A stretch of DNA of 64,000 nucleotides from Heterobilharzia americana (taxonomy: Eukaryota; Platyhelminthes; Trematoda; Strigeidida; Schistosomatidae). The notes under the pieces were generated by a model that did not search any database, was not told the origin of the DNA, and was given only the letters and a program-made list of their open reading frames with translations. The stretch is from NCBI GenBank assembly GCA_944470555.2, contig OX104130.1, forward strand, positions 72,545,160 to 72,609,159, given 5' to 3'. The position numbers were made by a program, and so were the translations under genes. Shown in pieces: positions 1-10,995 of this stretch; the first letter of the stretch is position 1; every line of letters starts with the position of its first letter.

Positions 1-433
1 CATCCTATCAAACATAAAGAATATACCGGAGATTACAAGATTACTGAGACCACTTGGAATTGGTGTGGCTCATAAACCACCAAATTACCTCCTAACACTG
101 TTATACAGACCAAAGGATGCAACAACCAAACGAACAGAATATCATTTACAAAATCATCTGCAATAACTGCAGTCAACACTACATTGGACAAAGTGGTCTC
201 CCTCTTCTTCTTCGTCCACATGAACACCAATTGGCTATTAAACGTCATACATGACATTTCATCACTTATTTCAATGCACATGGATAACAACTATGGACAT
301 GAATTCAATTTTGACTATGTAAACAGAGATCTTGGATAGAGGAAACATAAAGAATATCAGAGAATTCCTAGAAGCTTGGCATTCAGGTCAGTCAGCAATC
401 AATAGATGTATAGATACGGACCCAATCTACTAG
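1..433 (+). pseudogene. Penelope-like element C-terminal relic (linker plus GIY-YIG endonuclease)
   Basis: Conceptual translation in three frames recovers the end of a Penelope-like retroelement protein. Bases about 39-165 give a linker containing RLLRPLGIGVAHKPPN. Bases about 136-232 give the GIY-YIG core, with IIYK, a CNNC pair and HYIGQSG, followed by HEHQLAIKRH. Bases about 296-433 give the conserved tail with HEFNFDYVN and REFLEAWHSGQSAINR, ending at a TAG. At least two frameshifts and two in-frame stops break it, so it is dead. The GIY-YIG nuclease would nick target DNA for integration. The element enters from the left edge, so its reverse transcriptase is outside the window. Confidence 0.75.
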
Positions 434-723
434 TCAATAATTAAAGTGATTAACAACGGAAACGTCAGAGGTCAAGCAAAGGAACAGCCAACAAAGTTAT
501 CTATGCAGTCAATGACCCAACAATGAGAGGAAACAACCAATCACAAACCAGTTCGTCAGGGTAAGCTACTAAATCACTGACGGAGAGATATTGACAATAC
601 ACTACATACTGAAGTTAGTATTGATCACGTCATCTAAAAAGAAGATGAAGGTTCCACGAATAAACAACCATCTTAGAAAAAACAACAAAACCAAGGTTTT
701 TCAATGTTATTTCAAGTCTAAGT
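434..723. other. Interval after PLE relic, no recognised feature
   Basis: This may hold the 3' untranslated part of the PLE. A short TTATTATTATT run at its end is the tail of the neighbouring minus-strand RTE copy. No coding signal is seen. Confidence 0.4.
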
Positions 724-3700
724 GTTATTATTATTTGTCCCTTGGGTCCCTAGTGGAACACACGGCTTCAGTTACACATCTCCATTTCACTCTCTTCTCT
801 ACAGTCGTTTCAACCTGCATCCACCACTGTCCAGAACACTTCATTTCTCCCCCACAGGATCTCCTCCATGTCACCCTTGACTCGGACGCCCAGCTCGTCG
901 TTTCCCCTTTGGATTCCACTCAATAGCCTAGCCTAACCTGGCCTGGCCTCACCTGGCCTCACCTGGCACGTGATTTCCCCAAACCATATTCTCAGTGTAT
1001 GTCCAATACAATCCATCTCCACCTTCTTCTGCATATTTGTTGGGTGATGGGTTGTTGGCAGGTCAGAGTGAGTTGTTTATTGATTATTCTTTCTGGCCAT
1101 CTCATCTCATCTTCACTATTGAGTGAGCCAGCCTGGGAGACAGCTGTTGATGATTCATGTTTGCAGTTTGTTGAAAACGCTTTTTGTAACGCGACAAGTC
1201 TCTCAACCATCAGATGGAAGCAATCATCTGACTGAAATCGGTGTTTAAAATGCGGATGTTGTTCACTCTTTGTGCTGAGTGCAGTGGAGTAGATGTGCAC
1301 ACCGATTTCAAGTTAATGAAGGCCTGTCTTACTGTCCTTCCGATCCTAGCTCTGATTCCACCTGTAGTTGAGATGATGTTGTATAGGTAGGTGAAAGCGA
1401 CAGCTTCGTTTAGACTTCTGCCTTTAATTGTGATTGGTGCTGGTTGTTGATGCTGTTGATGTTGTTGGTTGGTTGGTTGTTTGGTTGGACATCTTCATCA
1501 GCTCTGTCTTCTCTACATTCACCTGGAGGAGGTTCCATCTTCCTTCTCTGCCTCTTCTATCCGTTTGTTAATTTTCGCCTATAGTTCTTCCAGTTACTAC
1601 AACATTGAACATTACGCATAAATCATGATCGGCGAAATCGAAATCTTCAAGGCTCTTTTCATTGGTGCAGACAGTGTATGCCTATCTTCTTTTTCCTCAC
1701 AGTTGTCTGTTGCATGATCCAGTAGACCACAATCAGGAAGATCTTCGTTGATGATAATAGTTGTTAGCCTTGTCTTACTGCTGTCTTCACTTCACTTCAA
1801 AGATGTCACTGAGCTTCCCGTTGTGAATCACTTGGCATGTAGCATGTAGCATCATTTAGCAGTTGAAGGAGATTGATAAAGTTTGTCGCAGTGTAAGCGT
1901 AGTTTTGAAGCAGTTGCCTGACAAATTACTTTTCGATCGACACTGTCGAAGGCCTTTCAAAATCGATGAATTTGAGGTAGGGTAGAGAGTTGACTGTCAT
2001 TCTATACTCTGTTCTATGATTATGCGTAGCGTAGATGTTTGAGCCACACAGCCAAACAGCCAGCCCGCTTGTTCCGGTCGTAATCCAGTTGAATGCAGAT
2101 CACATTTTAGTCTCTCAAGTATGATGTGTTTTGATATTTTGTTTGCTTGGGGTGGACAGAAGCATGATTTCGCATCAGCTGCTGTTCTTGCAATGACTTA
2201 GCTTAGGTCACCCCTCTTTGTGAGTTTAACAAGGTAGTCCTTCTTCTAATCAATGAGCAGGTAGCTTTCCTTCTTTCCTGCCTTCCCTCCTTCAAACCTT
2301 CTGCAACAGTGGTGGGAGCATGTCGACTGTTTATGTTACGGAGTCTGTTTTCAGCCTTTGTGGCGGAATTCCATCTGGTCATGCTACTTTCCCGGATTTC
2401 AGCAACTTTATGTCGTTTAGGAATTCCCCTCAGCTTTTGTCAGAGGGTTTGTGTTCACTGGTTATTCTGTGACTGGGCTGGCATAGGTTGCTGTTGGTAT
2501 TTCTGGAAGAGTTGCAAGTGAGGGTGTTGGTGGTAATGGTGGTCGACTCAAGAGTTTTTCGAAGTGGTCAGCTCATCGTTTCCTTTGTTTCTCCTCTTTG
2601 GTGATAATTGAGTTCCCTCCACTATCTTTTATTAATTTTATCCGTATTGATCTCTTCCCTCCCAGAGAGCAATCTGGTTATTCGATATAGTGTTTTCAAT
2701 TCTCTGTCTCTCCTACCTGCAACATATTCTGCTTCACTTTGCAATGTGTGGTATAATTGTCCTTTGTCTTTCCGTGCACTCTTCTCCACTTTTTTGTCTA
2801 GTGTATTGTTTCATAGATTGTGTTGAGTTCCTCTCCTCGTTGTTCATCCCTGCACTGCACTCCACTGAACTTGTTCATCTTCTGATTCATCATCATCATC
2901 TTCCTCTCTCTCCCCTGTCAGCTTCCATGTATCCGTCGAGATCCATTCCTTGTTTCTTCTTGCTGCTCCTTCCTTCCTAATACGGTTATGTAGGTTTCCT
3001 ACTACGTATCTTCCAAAGAATTCCAGTGTTCTTCCACACAGGTTCCTTCAAGGATGTTGGTCAGTGTCTCCTGTTTCGTCTTGATGTCTGTCGACCTGAA
3101 GATGTCCTTTACAGTTTCTTACTTCAGTTTTTGTTCTGGGTGGGTGCTGAACTTGAACTGTGGTCTATCATCAACAACTTCTTCAAAGGCTTTCAACTTG
3201 ATTTTACAGGTGGGTTCCTTGCACCAGATAGTGCCTGGTTTGAACCTGTATCTGCTCCCCTTTTTGATCTTGTGTCCAGTAAGCTCCGTCTCCACCTTCT
3301 TAAGATTGAAATGAAGCTGATCTGATTTTCAGTGTGTCCATCTGGTTAATGGTGAAATCCATGTCACTTTGTGAATATCACTGTGTTTGTACACACTACC
3401 TCCAGTCACTAAGTCATTAAATACTCAGAAGTTTGCAAACAGTTTTCCATTCCCGTTCATTTCACCGAGTGCTTCTCGACACATGGTTGGTTCTCTTCTT
3501 TTGTTGTCTGCTCCCAGTTTGGCATTCATGTCACCCCACCCATTAGAATTTTCATTTCGCTATCTGGGGTAGAGTCTTGTCGAGTACTGATTACAGTTGT
3601 CTGTAGAATTCCTCCTTCTTCTCTTCATCTGCATTATTTGTGGTTGCGTAGTGAGGCGCTGTATGATTGTAACTTTTCTTCCATTTGTGTTGAATCTCGT

Positions 3701-4265
3701 TGTCATTATCCTGATCGTGGAGGGGACTGATTCCCACTACATGAGAGAATCAGTGCTGTTCGAGACATCATGATAGTTACTGGGAAACTCAGTGTACTCG
3801 TGGTTGTCGTCTGGGTGACAATATAGGAGTAGATTATCGACTCCTCTCCAGTTGACAGTTTGCAGAGTCCACTTCCATTCCATCTGCTTTTGCAGATTCC
3901 TAGTCTGGCACTTCTATGCTATGCCTTCTCATCTCTTTTGCAATCTGGGCTGCCTTGCTAGGTTCATACATGGTGTGGACATTTCATGTCCCTATGCTTA
4001 TTTTAGATTTCATCGAGAGAGAGGAGACACATCGGCCAATTGGCTTGCCGAATGCTTTCACCAACGGAAGTCATTTCGTCTCCCCGATTCTAGCGAGGAA
4101 TAAGTTTGTTTTTATTTTTATATTTTGTTTGTGCTTTGAAGTTTGTTTAGCTATTTGATTGGATTGGTTTTCTGGATTAGGGCTGGTAGCCCTGTTCCCC
4201 ACCTTCCCTCTTTATCCGGGCTTAGAACTGCTAGTAACTAGTGCACTAATAAACTTGGAGAGGTT
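724..4265 (-). pseudogene. RTE-type non-LTR retrotransposon, nearly full length, heavily decayed
   Basis: The order on the minus strand matches the better preserved copy at 26944-30169: the 5' leader (about 4265-4160), APE-type endonuclease (about 4100-2960), reverse transcriptase (about 2750-1640) and C-terminal region, ending at the 3' tail near 724. Homologous phrases are readable throughout, but frames change often. Stops, frameshifts and small indels mean no open frame exceeds about 120 codons. The 3' end abuts a short (TTA)n run, as in other copies. A candidate 6-bp duplication (AAGTGT near 731 and near 4273) is too short to trust. Confidence 0.85.
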
Positions 4266-4485
4266 AAATCGAAGTGTGCAGGATTTGAAATTATTTATGT
4301 TATTACTGTTATGGATCAGGGATTATCAAAAAGGTTGTGGTTTCTTTTTCGACCATATCAGAATATAGTGTTTAGCATTTTCAACTCACATACACCAATA
4401 TATTAAAAAAATCACTAGAAATTCATACATTTTGGTTGCTAGTTTGTTGCAATATGAATATGGACAATAAAGTTTTTTGAGATGA

Positions 4486-4690
4486 ATGGGGGTTTTAAAT
4501 TTAGAAGTAGTATTCATCATGGACTGACATCAGTTGGGAAACCATTGAAAATCTGGTAGTACTGGACAGCTGTTTCGTCCAACTAGTATGGGACTCCTCA
4601 GCAGTACGCACCCACGACCCGGCTAGGGATCGAACTCAGGACCTTCAGGTTTTACGGCAAACGCGTTAACCATTCAGCCACTGGGTAGGA
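4486..4690 (-). mobile_element. SINE-H2: tRNA-like SINE with hammerhead, best copy
   Basis: Read on the minus strand, the copy has an A box like TGGCTGAATGG near 4680, a B box containing GAGTTCGATCCC near 4630, then a hammerhead ribozyme (4559-4607), then the family tail with a TGATGTCAGTCCATGATGAA-like segment. This layout (Pol III promoter, ribozyme, tail, no protein) is that of a retroposon mobilised in trans. At least fifteen related copies occur in the window. It lies head-to-head with the plus copy at 4691-4970. Confidence 0.75.
4559..4607 (-). ncRNA. Hammerhead ribozyme with CUGAGGA core (SINE-H2)
   Basis: On the minus strand the order is: stem I 5' strand GUACUG, core CUGAGGA, stem II GUCC/GGAC with a 10-nt loop, core GAAA, stem III CAG/CUG, cleavage triplet GUC, stem I 3' strand CAGUAC. 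Stem I pairs perfectly over 6 bp, and the A15.1-U16.1 pair and C17 are present. Cleavage is predicted between plus-strand positions 4565 and 4564. Stem III has no loop (CAGCUG is a palindrome), so a lone strand may fold poorly and a dimeric form is possible. Hammerheads are established in schistosome Smα retroposons; this copy belongs to a different SINE. Confidence 0.72.
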
Positions 4691-4970
4691 GGTGGATATC
4701 AGGAAGCTCTAATGAGAAGCCGTGACCTTAGGGGTCAACCAGTCGGAAGTGAAATGGATACTAACTGAAGACCTTGGGTGAGAGTCGCGCTACGTTGTGA
4801 ATTGACAGAAGTTGGAAATTGTGAACCACCGGAAACCGACCCAGTGGTTGAATGGTAAATGCGTTCGATGTGAAACCTGAAGGTCCTGAGTTCGATCCGT
4901 AGCCGGGTCGTGGGTGCGTACTGCTGAGGAGTGCACCTGTGTGCCCAGTCTCCATGATCAATTAGAACTG
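4691..4970 (+). mobile_element. SINE-H2 copy, plus orientation, inverted partner
   Basis: It has the family head (about 4705-4845), an A box near GTGGTTGAATGG, a B box GAGTTCGATCCG near 4889, and the start of the hammerhead (CTGCTGAGGAGT near 4920). After the first half of stem II the sequence diverges, so the ribozyme is incomplete. It sits beside the opposite-strand copy at 4486-4690. Confidence 0.7.
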
Positions 4971-5499
4971 CCTAGCTGCCTATAAAGATTTTGGTTTCGA
5001 ATGTTTTGTTAAGCTTACTGATAAATTTACGGTATTCCCCAACCAAATATGTTTTCCTCTCGCTAGTTACTAATAAATAAAAATGTTGGACAAATGAATG
5101 AACTTGGTATAGATGAGTGAAATTTAGTGTTATTTAAAGGTAACAAAATTAAATTCTTCTACATTAGTTTAAAGGTAAAATTATTTAGAGAATTACCTAA
5201 TGTTGAGCAATGAAACTACATCGATTATCGATAAAAATTCACACAGTAAAATCAATTTTACTAGAGACAAGACTAATGATTTTACCTGACGAAATAAAAG
5301 TGGTCTTTTGAGAGAAACGCGCTGATCATTACTCTGTAGTTTAAGTTGGCCAGTAATTATGACTGTAAGTTGAAATGATGTCAATTTGGATATCTTAGAA
5401 GGGGCCAGCTCCGCAGAGGTAGCTGAGTTGCCTTCGTAACAACTGCAGCTCGCCTCCAATATGCTCACAGAATAGCCTATTTCATAAATGTACTTTGAG
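4971..5499. other. AT-rich interval, no recognised feature
   Basis: A 114-codon minus-strand frame (5193-5537) has no recognisable motif and overlaps a SINE edge, so it is not called a gene. Confidence 0.5.
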
Positions 5500-5835
5500 G
5501 TTTGGAAGGGTTTTAATTTTAAGGTTTTATTCATCACAGACTAACATCAGTTGGACAACCGTTAAAAATCTGGAAGCACTGGATATTTGTTTCGTTCTAA
5601 TGTGAAGCTCCCCAGTATTACGCACCCACGACCCTGCGCCACCATGCATAGAACTCATTTCTTTCAGGTTTCATAATGAACACATTAAGCATTCAGTCAC
5701 TGACTGGTCCACATTTTCCTACTTCTGTCAGTTTATGATACAAAGTAACTATCCATCAAGGTCTTCAGTCGGCTTCCGTCTCGCTTCGGATTGGTTGAAC
5801 TCACAGGTCACTTCACATTAGAACTTCGGAATGCC
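5500..5835 (-). mobile_element. SINE-H2 copy, full length, ribozyme mutated
   Basis: All family blocks are present on the minus strand from the head (about 5835-5720) through the tail (about 5540-5500). The hammerhead core reads CTGGGGA instead of CTGAGGA, although GAAAC is kept, so the ribozyme is predicted inactive. At about 335 bp this copy helps define the unit length. Confidence 0.7.
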
Positions 5836-5864
5836 CATCTCAAAGCATATCACTTATGCGCAGA

Positions 5865-6110
5865 TGCCAACTGAAGAACGTGGTGAATAGTCACGCTATA
5901 TCACGAATTGAACAATGTATTAAAAACTGTGAACCATTGGACTGCTTTCGCTGTGAGGCCTGAAGGCCTTGACTTCTGTTCCTGATACTGAAGTCACGGG
6001 TTCTTAATGTTGAGCAGTTCAATATTAGGATGAAACAGCTGTTCAGTGCTTCTAGATTTTAAGTGGCTTTCCAGCTGATGCCAGTCCGTGATGTCTACTT
6101 CATTGTTAAG
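5865..6110 (+). mobile_element. SINE-H2 copy, plus orientation, degenerate
   Basis: The head, a decayed promoter region, a hammerhead-like segment (TTGAGCA then GATGAAACAGCTG near 6030) and the family tail are recognisable. The first core block is mutated. It lies head-to-head with the copy at 5500-5835. Confidence 0.65.
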
Positions 6111-7260
6111 TAGATGGTTATCTATATGATAAATAGATGCTCCAAGATTATCTTGTATGTTAATAGTCAAGAGTTCGCATTATTTGAGAAAAGCATTCGA
6201 TCATTATTCATCATATTTCGGATTATTATTGCATCTACTTAATAATTATGGTTATAGTAATTTGAGCAGTAGTAGCTGATTAGTACTGATAGCAAATTTG
6301 TCATGCAAAAGAGTTCCACTTTTACTCCTCAGTCTTTCTGTCTTCCCAATGCTTCTCAATGCTGATCATCAAAGCCTTGTTTGAAGATCCATCATTCAAT
6401 CGGGGCCTAATAAGGCAGTTTAATCGATAATTTGATCGTATATATTTATATAAAAGCAATATTTATGACTAACTTCATGTGATTGAAAAATATAGTGGCA
6501 AAATTATAAGTAATTTCACATGAATCTGTACTGAAGACGATATTCAAGCTGGTGTTGGTGGCTAATGCCACATAATTTGAGCTTATCAAGTAATAGGTAA
6601 GTCACAATGTGTCTGCATTCAACCATCAAGTTCGGCAGTGTCAATCTTCTTCGTTAACAACATTCAAGTGATGTAACAAATGTATTCATCAATGAATAAC
6701 AGAATATTTATGATCAGAACAATCTTTAGTTAAACAGTCACTTTCAGCTTTATACTCTCATAGAAACTAAAAGTTGTATACGGCAAGGGGGAAAATCAAC
6801 GGGAATAGATTTTGATACATGGAATGAAATGATATTATTTCGTCACAAATCAGTCAGGTGCAATTGTCTGATTATTTTTCGACAAACCTGGATCATGACA
6901 AGTTCACTGCTTCTACTTTTGGTGACTATGTCATGAGTCGTGCATGAAAAGTGTTCATGTATACTATATTCTCATAAAATACATCGATGTAATAAAAATT
7001 TGATACGAATAAAAATTTCTCATAATGTCTTTCACTTGTCCTATCCTGCCTCAAACTACCACGTTAGCAAAGTTTCGATAGTGCAATTAGAAGATGAAGA
7101 TCATATGAACAATGTGATGTGTATTAGTGCAATACATTTTGAACAGTCTGATCACACATTTACTTGTCAAGTCAATATATATTAAACCGAGGACTGGGGG
7201 GGGGAATAAATGCAACAATTAACACAATAGGGGATTAAAATCAAAGATGAGAACAACCAG
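6111..7260. other. AT-rich interval, no recognised feature
   Basis: Only short frames without motifs are seen (for example an 81-codon plus-strand frame at 6940-7185). No RNA gene or repeat family was recognised. Confidence 0.5.
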
Positions 7261-7274
7261 AAAGTGACCTAAGT

Positions 7275-7545
7275 TATTCTAATCTTGGTAATCTTGGCTT
7301 CTGCAAATCTCAGTATACGTCTCTGACTATTTCTATATAAAAAATTTTAAACCTGCTTGAAAATTAACTGTGTGACCTGTTTCTATGATATGTTTAGCTA
7401 CAGATGAAGGGGGTCGTCGTCTAACAACGTTCATTGCAGTTTCATACTCCATTTGTTTTTGAAGCTATTTACGTACATGTTCTCCCACCCTCAACTGCAT
7501 GACTCGATTACTCCTCTTTATGTATGTATGACCACACACACACAT
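7275..7545 (-). pseudogene. Penelope-like GIY-YIG domain relic
   Basis: Minus-strand translation gives a GHTYIKRSNR-like segment, then QLRVGEHVRK, then SSVAKHIIETGHTVNF. The pattern QLRVR-GEHV followed by H-ETGH is the C-terminal endonuclease of PLE proteins. In-frame stops follow GEHVRK and interrupt the end. The reverse transcriptase part is absent. The wording differs from the relics at 1-433 and 39510-39790, so it appears to be another PLE lineage. Confidence 0.55.
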
Positions 7546-7582
7546 GTAAATTGGTAGTTATTTCAAATTCAAAATGACTATT

Positions 7583-8437
7583 CTCAAAGTCAACACACTC
7601 GAAAACCTACAGGTGAAAAGTAACAAGTTCACAGAAGAGGCAGGTCAGCGAAAACGGGACTCCAAGTGAATGTAGAGAAGACAGAGGTGATGAAGATATC
7701 CAACCAACAACAGTATCAACAACAAGCACCAATCACCACCAACGAGAGAAATCTAAACGAAGTGGTCTCTTTCACCTAGCTACCCACCTAAGCAACATCG
7801 TTTCAACTACAGGCGGCACAGGCACAGACGACGATGTCAATACCAGGATCGGGAAGACAGCAAAACAGGCCTTCATTAACTTGAAATCGGTGTGCACATC
7901 TACTCCACTGCACTCAGCACAAAGAGTGAACAACATCCGCATTTTAAACACCAATGTCAAGTCACTGCTTCTGTGTGATGGTTCAGAAATCTGGCGCGTC
8001 ACGAAAGACACCTCCAACAAACTACAGACATTCATTAACAGCTGCCGTCTACTCTCGCTCACCCGATACACACACCGAAGATCAGATGACCAGAACAATA
8101 AGAATAAGCAAGGAGGAACTCTGGGAACGAACAAACCAACAACTCATCGGTCAACAAATATGCAGAAGAAGGAAGTGTAGATGGATTGTGGATGCAGTGA
8201 GAAGACGGAGTGGGGACATCACGCACTAAGCCAGGCTGTGGAGTGGAATCTGAAGGGGGAAGACGAGTTGAGCGTTTGAGCCGAGGGTGATATGGAGGAG
8301 GTCGTGTATGAGGAAGAAATGAGAGCTTGTGAGCAGTGGTGGAGCGAGATTGAAAAGACTGCATAGAAGAGAGTTGAATGGAGGCATGTTACTGAGTCCC
8401 TATGTTCCACTAGGAACCCAAGGGAAAAGTAATAATA
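7583..8437 (+). pseudogene. RTE retrotransposon, 5'-truncated 3' copy
   Basis: The copy begins in the RT region just after the FADD motif (a KLEDLQ-like segment) and runs to the CCACTAGGAACCCAAGG end followed by an AATAATA tail. Frameshifts and stops are scattered. It is nearly identical to 55485-56312, sharing unusual changes such as the TACACACACCGAAGATC segment, so both belong to one subfamily. 5' truncation is expected from incomplete target-primed reverse transcription. Confidence 0.85.
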
Positions 8438-9699
8438 TATTTGTCAAAGTCAACTAGTTGATTATCATTCTTATTATAGTAGTCAGTAAAACTTTGAGTT
8501 TATTGGAACTTCCAAGTAATTAGCTGTAATTATCACAGTCCAGGTGATGATATAGCTACATGATGTAACTGAGGCTGCTTGTTATATCTGCTTAGTTACT
8601 TTTGACCTGTAATTTCAATGTGAAATGTGAGACGCCTTATCATTCAATTATTTCTTATACCTACTACTAAACTCTCTTGACAATGCGTCGCTGACAAATC
8701 TGAACACCAGAGAAATTATGCTCAATTTTTCGTCAAACTGTTCACGTTCAACACTTTTTTGAATATTTTTAAATCATGTTTTTTAAAGTCTCATTTAACT
8801 CAGCTAGATCATTTAGTCTAAGAAAGTTATTAACTTTCTATACAGTTGACCAACTATTTCTTCATAGTACTTATGCATAGAACAATTGCCAGTGGCTGGG
8901 AGGAGAGCTAATGGGGCTAGCAGTAAATTAGCACCATAAAATTATGGTTTGATAGAGGGGATCAGCAGGAAAATATACTTGTCAAAGTTCTGAATTGTTA
9001 TTTTCTTCATGTTTTTATTTTCGACGCATGCCACCTTTATAATTTTGCTGTGATTCAGCGTATTTTACAACTTCAGGTATCATTATGTTAGTCTACCTAC
9101 GAAAATCAATCTAGACAATCCAATCAATTATTAAAGGCTAAAATATTTGAAACGAATTACTGTTGTGAATACTTTTTACTCAATGTTGAAGTAAGATGAT
9201 TTTTATCTACCTTAAGATATTTTGAAGGTAATAATCAGCTGAATGTAAGAACAGAATGAAGTTGATTATAATCACCGCAATAATTTCTTCATATAATGCA
9301 GTAAAGTATCATTTGTCAATGAAAATGATGAAAAAAATCAATGAAGAACCTTTATACAGTTGACTGATCTTGTACAGGACTTCTGTATCAGGCTATGGAT
9401 TATAGGCCCGCCTTTTTTGCGGTTGCTGAACAACAATAGTCAAGATGACTTCGAACTACGTAGGCAATGTTTAATAGTGAACTGTTTGTATGGACCTGTC
9501 AGACATATTCATTTTATGCTCTTATGAAAAGTGATTTATATAAGTTATGAGAAGCACTTCCAGTGTTTCCTCCTCAGCTGTCAAGTAGGAAAAAAATCCT
9601 AATCAGCTGATAATTTATGGTTATATAAAAACTTCAGTTTATCAAAATCACTTGTGATAATCCTTAGGTTTCCTGAAAACCACTATCTCACATCCAAAT
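8438..9699. other. AT-rich interval, no recognised feature
   Basis: No frame with motifs, no SINE box pair and no long simple repeat were seen. Confidence 0.5.
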
Positions 9700-9900
9700 T
9701 ACTCTGACCTGACAAATGAAGTCTACAGATTACCTTGGACAATTTTTGGCTGTTAACATTGTTATCAAACAGTATACCTTGTACTAGTGATCACAATTTG
9801 TGAACTTGGTTGGATGATTTCCAATGGGAATCTTGTTGACATCACAAGTGAGCAGTTTATTTGTTAAATGATTACTAGTTTATTGGTACTTCTGTCTGGA
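9700..9900 (+). repeat. Unclassified repeat UR-B, partial copy
   Basis: A segment around 9790-9870 (TTTCCAATGGGAATCTTGTTGACAT-like, then an AGCAG run) matches blocks at 51570-51620 and 31400-31480. No coding capacity is visible. Confidence 0.4.
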
Positions 9901-10185
9901 ATATCAAGTGAGTCCTAACTATAAAACTTTATAGAGACCCTTTTTCAACAATTTATTTGTGCATTTATGCTAACTGATTTCAAGCTTTATGAATTTCATA
10001 CTCGTACGAACCTTGGAGAATACCAGTATTCCCCGGAAATTTAACCTGTGAATTAATCACTTTTAACCACATCGTTTTGAAGAATTTAACCTTGCATCAA
10101 ATTCTGAATCTCGCCCCAAAAAGTTGCATCATGAACGGCTGATTCGCAAAGTCACCCACTCAACACCTGTATACTTATGAACATT

Positions 10186-10995
10186 TTGGACAGAGATTGT
10201 GTATCCAGCTTCAGTGGTATCAGCGAGACTTCCGACGACATATCAGAGAACGAGTATACTGCGTTACTGTCTGTTCCATACTGTTATACTGCTGTGAGAC
10301 ATGGCCGTTGAAAGTAGAAGACATGAAGCGATTACAGGGTTATGATCACAGATGTCTTCGTAGCACTGCTCAAGTTTTGTGGAATCACCATGTGAGCAAT
10401 GTTGAGGTCAGATGAAGGCTGCTAGGCAAGACACTTAAGTTAATTGATGAGGTTGTGAACCTTATTCGACTGAGATGGCATGAACATACGCTTCGCATAC
10501 CGAGACACCCCTTACCTTGACGTGCAGCGCTTTGGGAAGTTGTGTTAGGTTGGACGAGAGTTAAGAGTGGCCAGACCAACACCTGGGGCCAGTCGGTAAA
10601 GTCTGACTGCTGGTCTGAGTTATGTGAGGCCATGAAAACTGTCTGGTTAGCGTTCTCGAGACAAAAGGATTCAGTAGTGGAGGAGTGTTCGTGATATGGC
10701 TGGGAATCGGTAACAGTGGTACAGAAGCATTCACACCTTGATATATTTTCTAAAGCTTGAATATTAGCACTAACTGTTGTCTTCAGATTGTTTATTCTCT
10801 CACATAACTTTGTCTTTTTCGTGATCACTCCTTTTCTATCCACTTGTTCTTTTTGTACTGCTGTGAAGCGTGGCAACTTGAGCTGTTGCACTTCTGTGCC
10901 GAGTTCTGCGTTGATTTTATCTGCCTGTCTTGGCTGCGTTCTTTTTCTTTCTACTCTGCCTTGTTCTTAGATGGGGTTGGATTAAATTACCCGGG
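10186..10995 (+). pseudogene. Non-LTR retrotransposon family B, RT C-terminal region
   Basis: Translation gives SILLYCCETWPLKVEDMKRLQ, then DHRCLRS, HHVSNVEVR and RLRWHEHTLRIPRHPLP, a typical post-RT C-terminal region of RTE/CR1-like elements. It is distinct from the main RTE family here, which has ETWRVTKGISNKLQ at this position. An in-frame stop follows NVEVR. The 3' untranslated stretch (about 10660-10995) is shared with the copy at 48900-49790. The copy is 5' truncated and dead. Confidence 0.75.

Noticed and set aside
731..4278. 6-bp target-site duplication (AAGTGT) around the first RTE copy
   Set aside because: Too short to separate from chance, and the element ends there are decayed.
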